In this document: in pieces, positions 22,510 through 23,676 of the stretch
How positions within the stretch are numbered: the first letter of the stretch is position 1
How the letters are laid out: each line of letters begins with the position of its first letter
NCBI GenBank assembly: GCA_015661405.1
Contig: JACWMK010000053.1
Coordinates: forward strand, 1 to 23,676
Origin: Methanobacterium sp.
GTDB taxonomy: Archaea; Methanobacteriota; Methanobacteria; Methanobacteriales; Methanobacteriaceae
Length of the DNA: 23,676 nucleotides
Reading direction: 5' to 3'
Made by a program: the position numbers and the translations under genes
The notes under the pieces: generated by a model
What the model saw: only the letters and a program-made list of their open reading frames with translations
The model's database searches: none
Told to the model about the DNA's origin: nothing

Positions 22510-23676
22510 TATTAATGCGTCTGATGATACAGGGTTAAATGTGGGTTGGTTTCCTTTAATAGTGGTTACTTTAGCGGCTTTTATTATATCTATCGACCTA
22601 AGTTTTTTAAATGTAGCAATAACTAATTTAGTTCATGATTTACATACGACTTATGTAACTATTCAAAGTATTATTGTTGTTTATGCATTAGTTTTAGCGA
22701 GTTTAACCTTACTTTGTGGTGAATTACAAAAAGTGTTAGGTAGAAAGAGAACGTTTCTTATTGGTGCAGGTATTTTTGGTGTTGGTAATCTTATTGCTGC
22801 ATTAAGCTTGAATAGTAATATGCTCCTATTAGGATGGTCTATACTGGAGGGTATTGGCGGAGCATTAATGTGGGTGAGTATGTATACTATAATAATTGGT
22901 ACTTATACTGATAAAAGAAGAGCTGTTGGTTTAGGTTTAAGTGCTTCTGTAGCGTCTCTTGGATTAGTAGTGGGGCCTTTTATTGGAGGTTTTTTAACTA
23001 CTTTCTTCAGTTGGAGGTATGCATTTGGATTAGAATTCATCATTATCCTTATAATATTATTATTCTCCCGGTCGATACCATCATTTCCAGCAACCATGCA
23101 TTGGAGAGATATTAACATAGTTGGAGCTATTAATTCTGCTTTAGGTATATTTTTATTAGTTTATGGGTTAATATTACTTAATAACCCTGATTATCGGTTA
23201 ATTAGTCCGTTTGTTATATTAATTGGTGCAATTCTTTTAATAGTATTTTATCTTAATCAGAGGAGTAGGATAAATAAGGATATGCATCCATTGGTTGATG
23301 TTAGAGTCTTCCAAATTAAATCATTTCTCTTAGGTAATATTTTCTTATTCATGTATGGATCAGTTATTAGTGGTATTCGATTTGTTATACCTGTATTTGT
23401 ACAAACAGTTTTAGGATATAATGCACTTACCACCGGTTATATCTTTGTGGCAATGGCATTACCCATGTTTTTAGTCACCTTTACCACAGGTGAAATTAAT
23501 GTACGGTTTCAACCACGTTACATTATATCCACTGGTTTCATAATTTGTATTATAGGCAGTATTTATCTAATCAGTGTTTTCAGTTCACATCCAAGTTTCC
23601 TAGAGATTTTAATTGGTATAGCATTAATTGGATTAGGTGTGGGAGTTATAGCTCCGCATGGTTCTAACCTAGCGTT
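22502..23676 (+). CDS. MFS drug efflux transporter, DHA2 (EmrB/QacA) type, incomplete at the window end
   Basis: The first 391 residues are in the window and the frame is still open at the edge. ATG 22502 overlaps the MarR stop by 8 bases, with AGGTG 6 bases upstream. Helix 1 carries FIISIDLSFLNVAI, close to the DHA2 pattern of an acidic residue followed by NVA. The helix 2-3 loop has GRKR. Helix 5 carries the antiporter motif C (VASLGLVVGPFIGG), followed by FSWRYAFGLE. At least ten helices are visible, which fits a 14-helix DHA2 pump. It should export drugs or other toxic organics using the proton gradient; the substrate is unknown. Confidence 0.9.
   Translation, partial: MSDINASDDTGLNVGWFPLIVVTLAAFIISIDLSFLNVAITNLVHDLHTTYVTIQSIIVVYALVLASLTLLCGELQKVLGRKRTFLIGAGIFGVGNLIAALSLNSNMLLLGWSILEGIGGALMWVSMYTIIIGTYTDKRRAVGLGLSASVASLGLVVGPFIGGFLTTFFSWRYAFGLEFIIILIILLFSRSIPSFPATMHWRDINIVGAINSALGIFLLVYGLILLNNPDYRLISPFVILIGAILLIVFYLNQRSRINKDMHPLVDVRVFQIKSFLLGNIFLFMYGSVISGIRFVIPVFVQTVLGYNALTTGYIFVAMALPMFLVTFTTGEINVRFQPRYIISTGFIICIIGSIYLISVFSSHPSFLEILIGIALIGLGVGVIAPHGSNLA

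Noticed and set aside
1..23676. CRISPR array, tRNA/rRNA genes, transposase or prophage genes
   Set aside because: No regularly spaced direct repeats, no tRNA-like folds and no transposase, integrase or phage structural genes were recognised on either strand.

Overview
The window reads as chromosome from an AT-rich methanogenic archaeon, most likely Methanobacteriales (Methanobrevibacter/Methanobacterium type). The case rests on strong GGAGG/GGTGAT Shine-Dalgarno sites combined with TATA-like promoters, frequent TTG starts, zinc-ribbon-anchored surface proteins, a PRC-barrel protein, and a DUF4118 histidine kinase. The taxon is inferred from gene types and style, not from a marker gene. No rRNA, tRNA, CRISPR array or intact insertion sequence was seen.

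Layout. Positions 1-298 hold a decayed membrane-protein gene. Positions 513-2766 carry a PRC-barrel protein and a membrane histidine kinase (minus strand). Positions 3160-5747 are an acetate module: acetyl-CoA synthetase plus a GPR1/FUN34/YaaH (SatP-type) transporter, closed by a hairpin/T-tract terminator. Positions 5854-8005 hold a TetR regulator divergent from two NTF2/SnoaL-like genes; the first is cut by a TAA exactly where a conserved-looking C-terminus continues, and the second contains two NTF2 folds. Positions 8238-10065 hold small membrane proteins, one frameshifted and one a shortened, frameshifted tandem copy of its neighbour.

Positions 10095-13655 form a cluster of zinc-ribbon proteins: a shared N-terminal zinc ribbon plus one membrane helix joined to different outer domains (PepSY-like, PsbP-like). 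A NERD nuclease-like protein and several gene remnants lie between them, and a promoter segment is duplicated. Positions 13821-17612 are the most interesting block: a PLD-family nuclease-like gene, a UPF1/DNA2-like SF1 helicase 16 bases downstream, and a convergent DUF488 gene. This domain pairing resembles Mokosh-type antiviral systems and DISARM components. Positions 17760-18275 encode an orphan, degenerate response-regulator receiver.

Positions 18563-19283 carry a DUF2178 membrane protein with an XRE-type regulator behind an inverted-repeat operator candidate. Positions 19656-23676 hold two drug-efflux modules, MATE + MarR and MarR + MFS (running off the end), each with palindromic operator candidates in its promoter.

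Overall, a few core-type functions (acetate assimilation, sensing) are interleaved with accessory, turnover-prone DNA. About seven genes show stops, frameshifts or truncation, and two show an ATA codon where a start is expected. Either this is a decay-rich region or some lesions are consensus errors; raw reads would decide.
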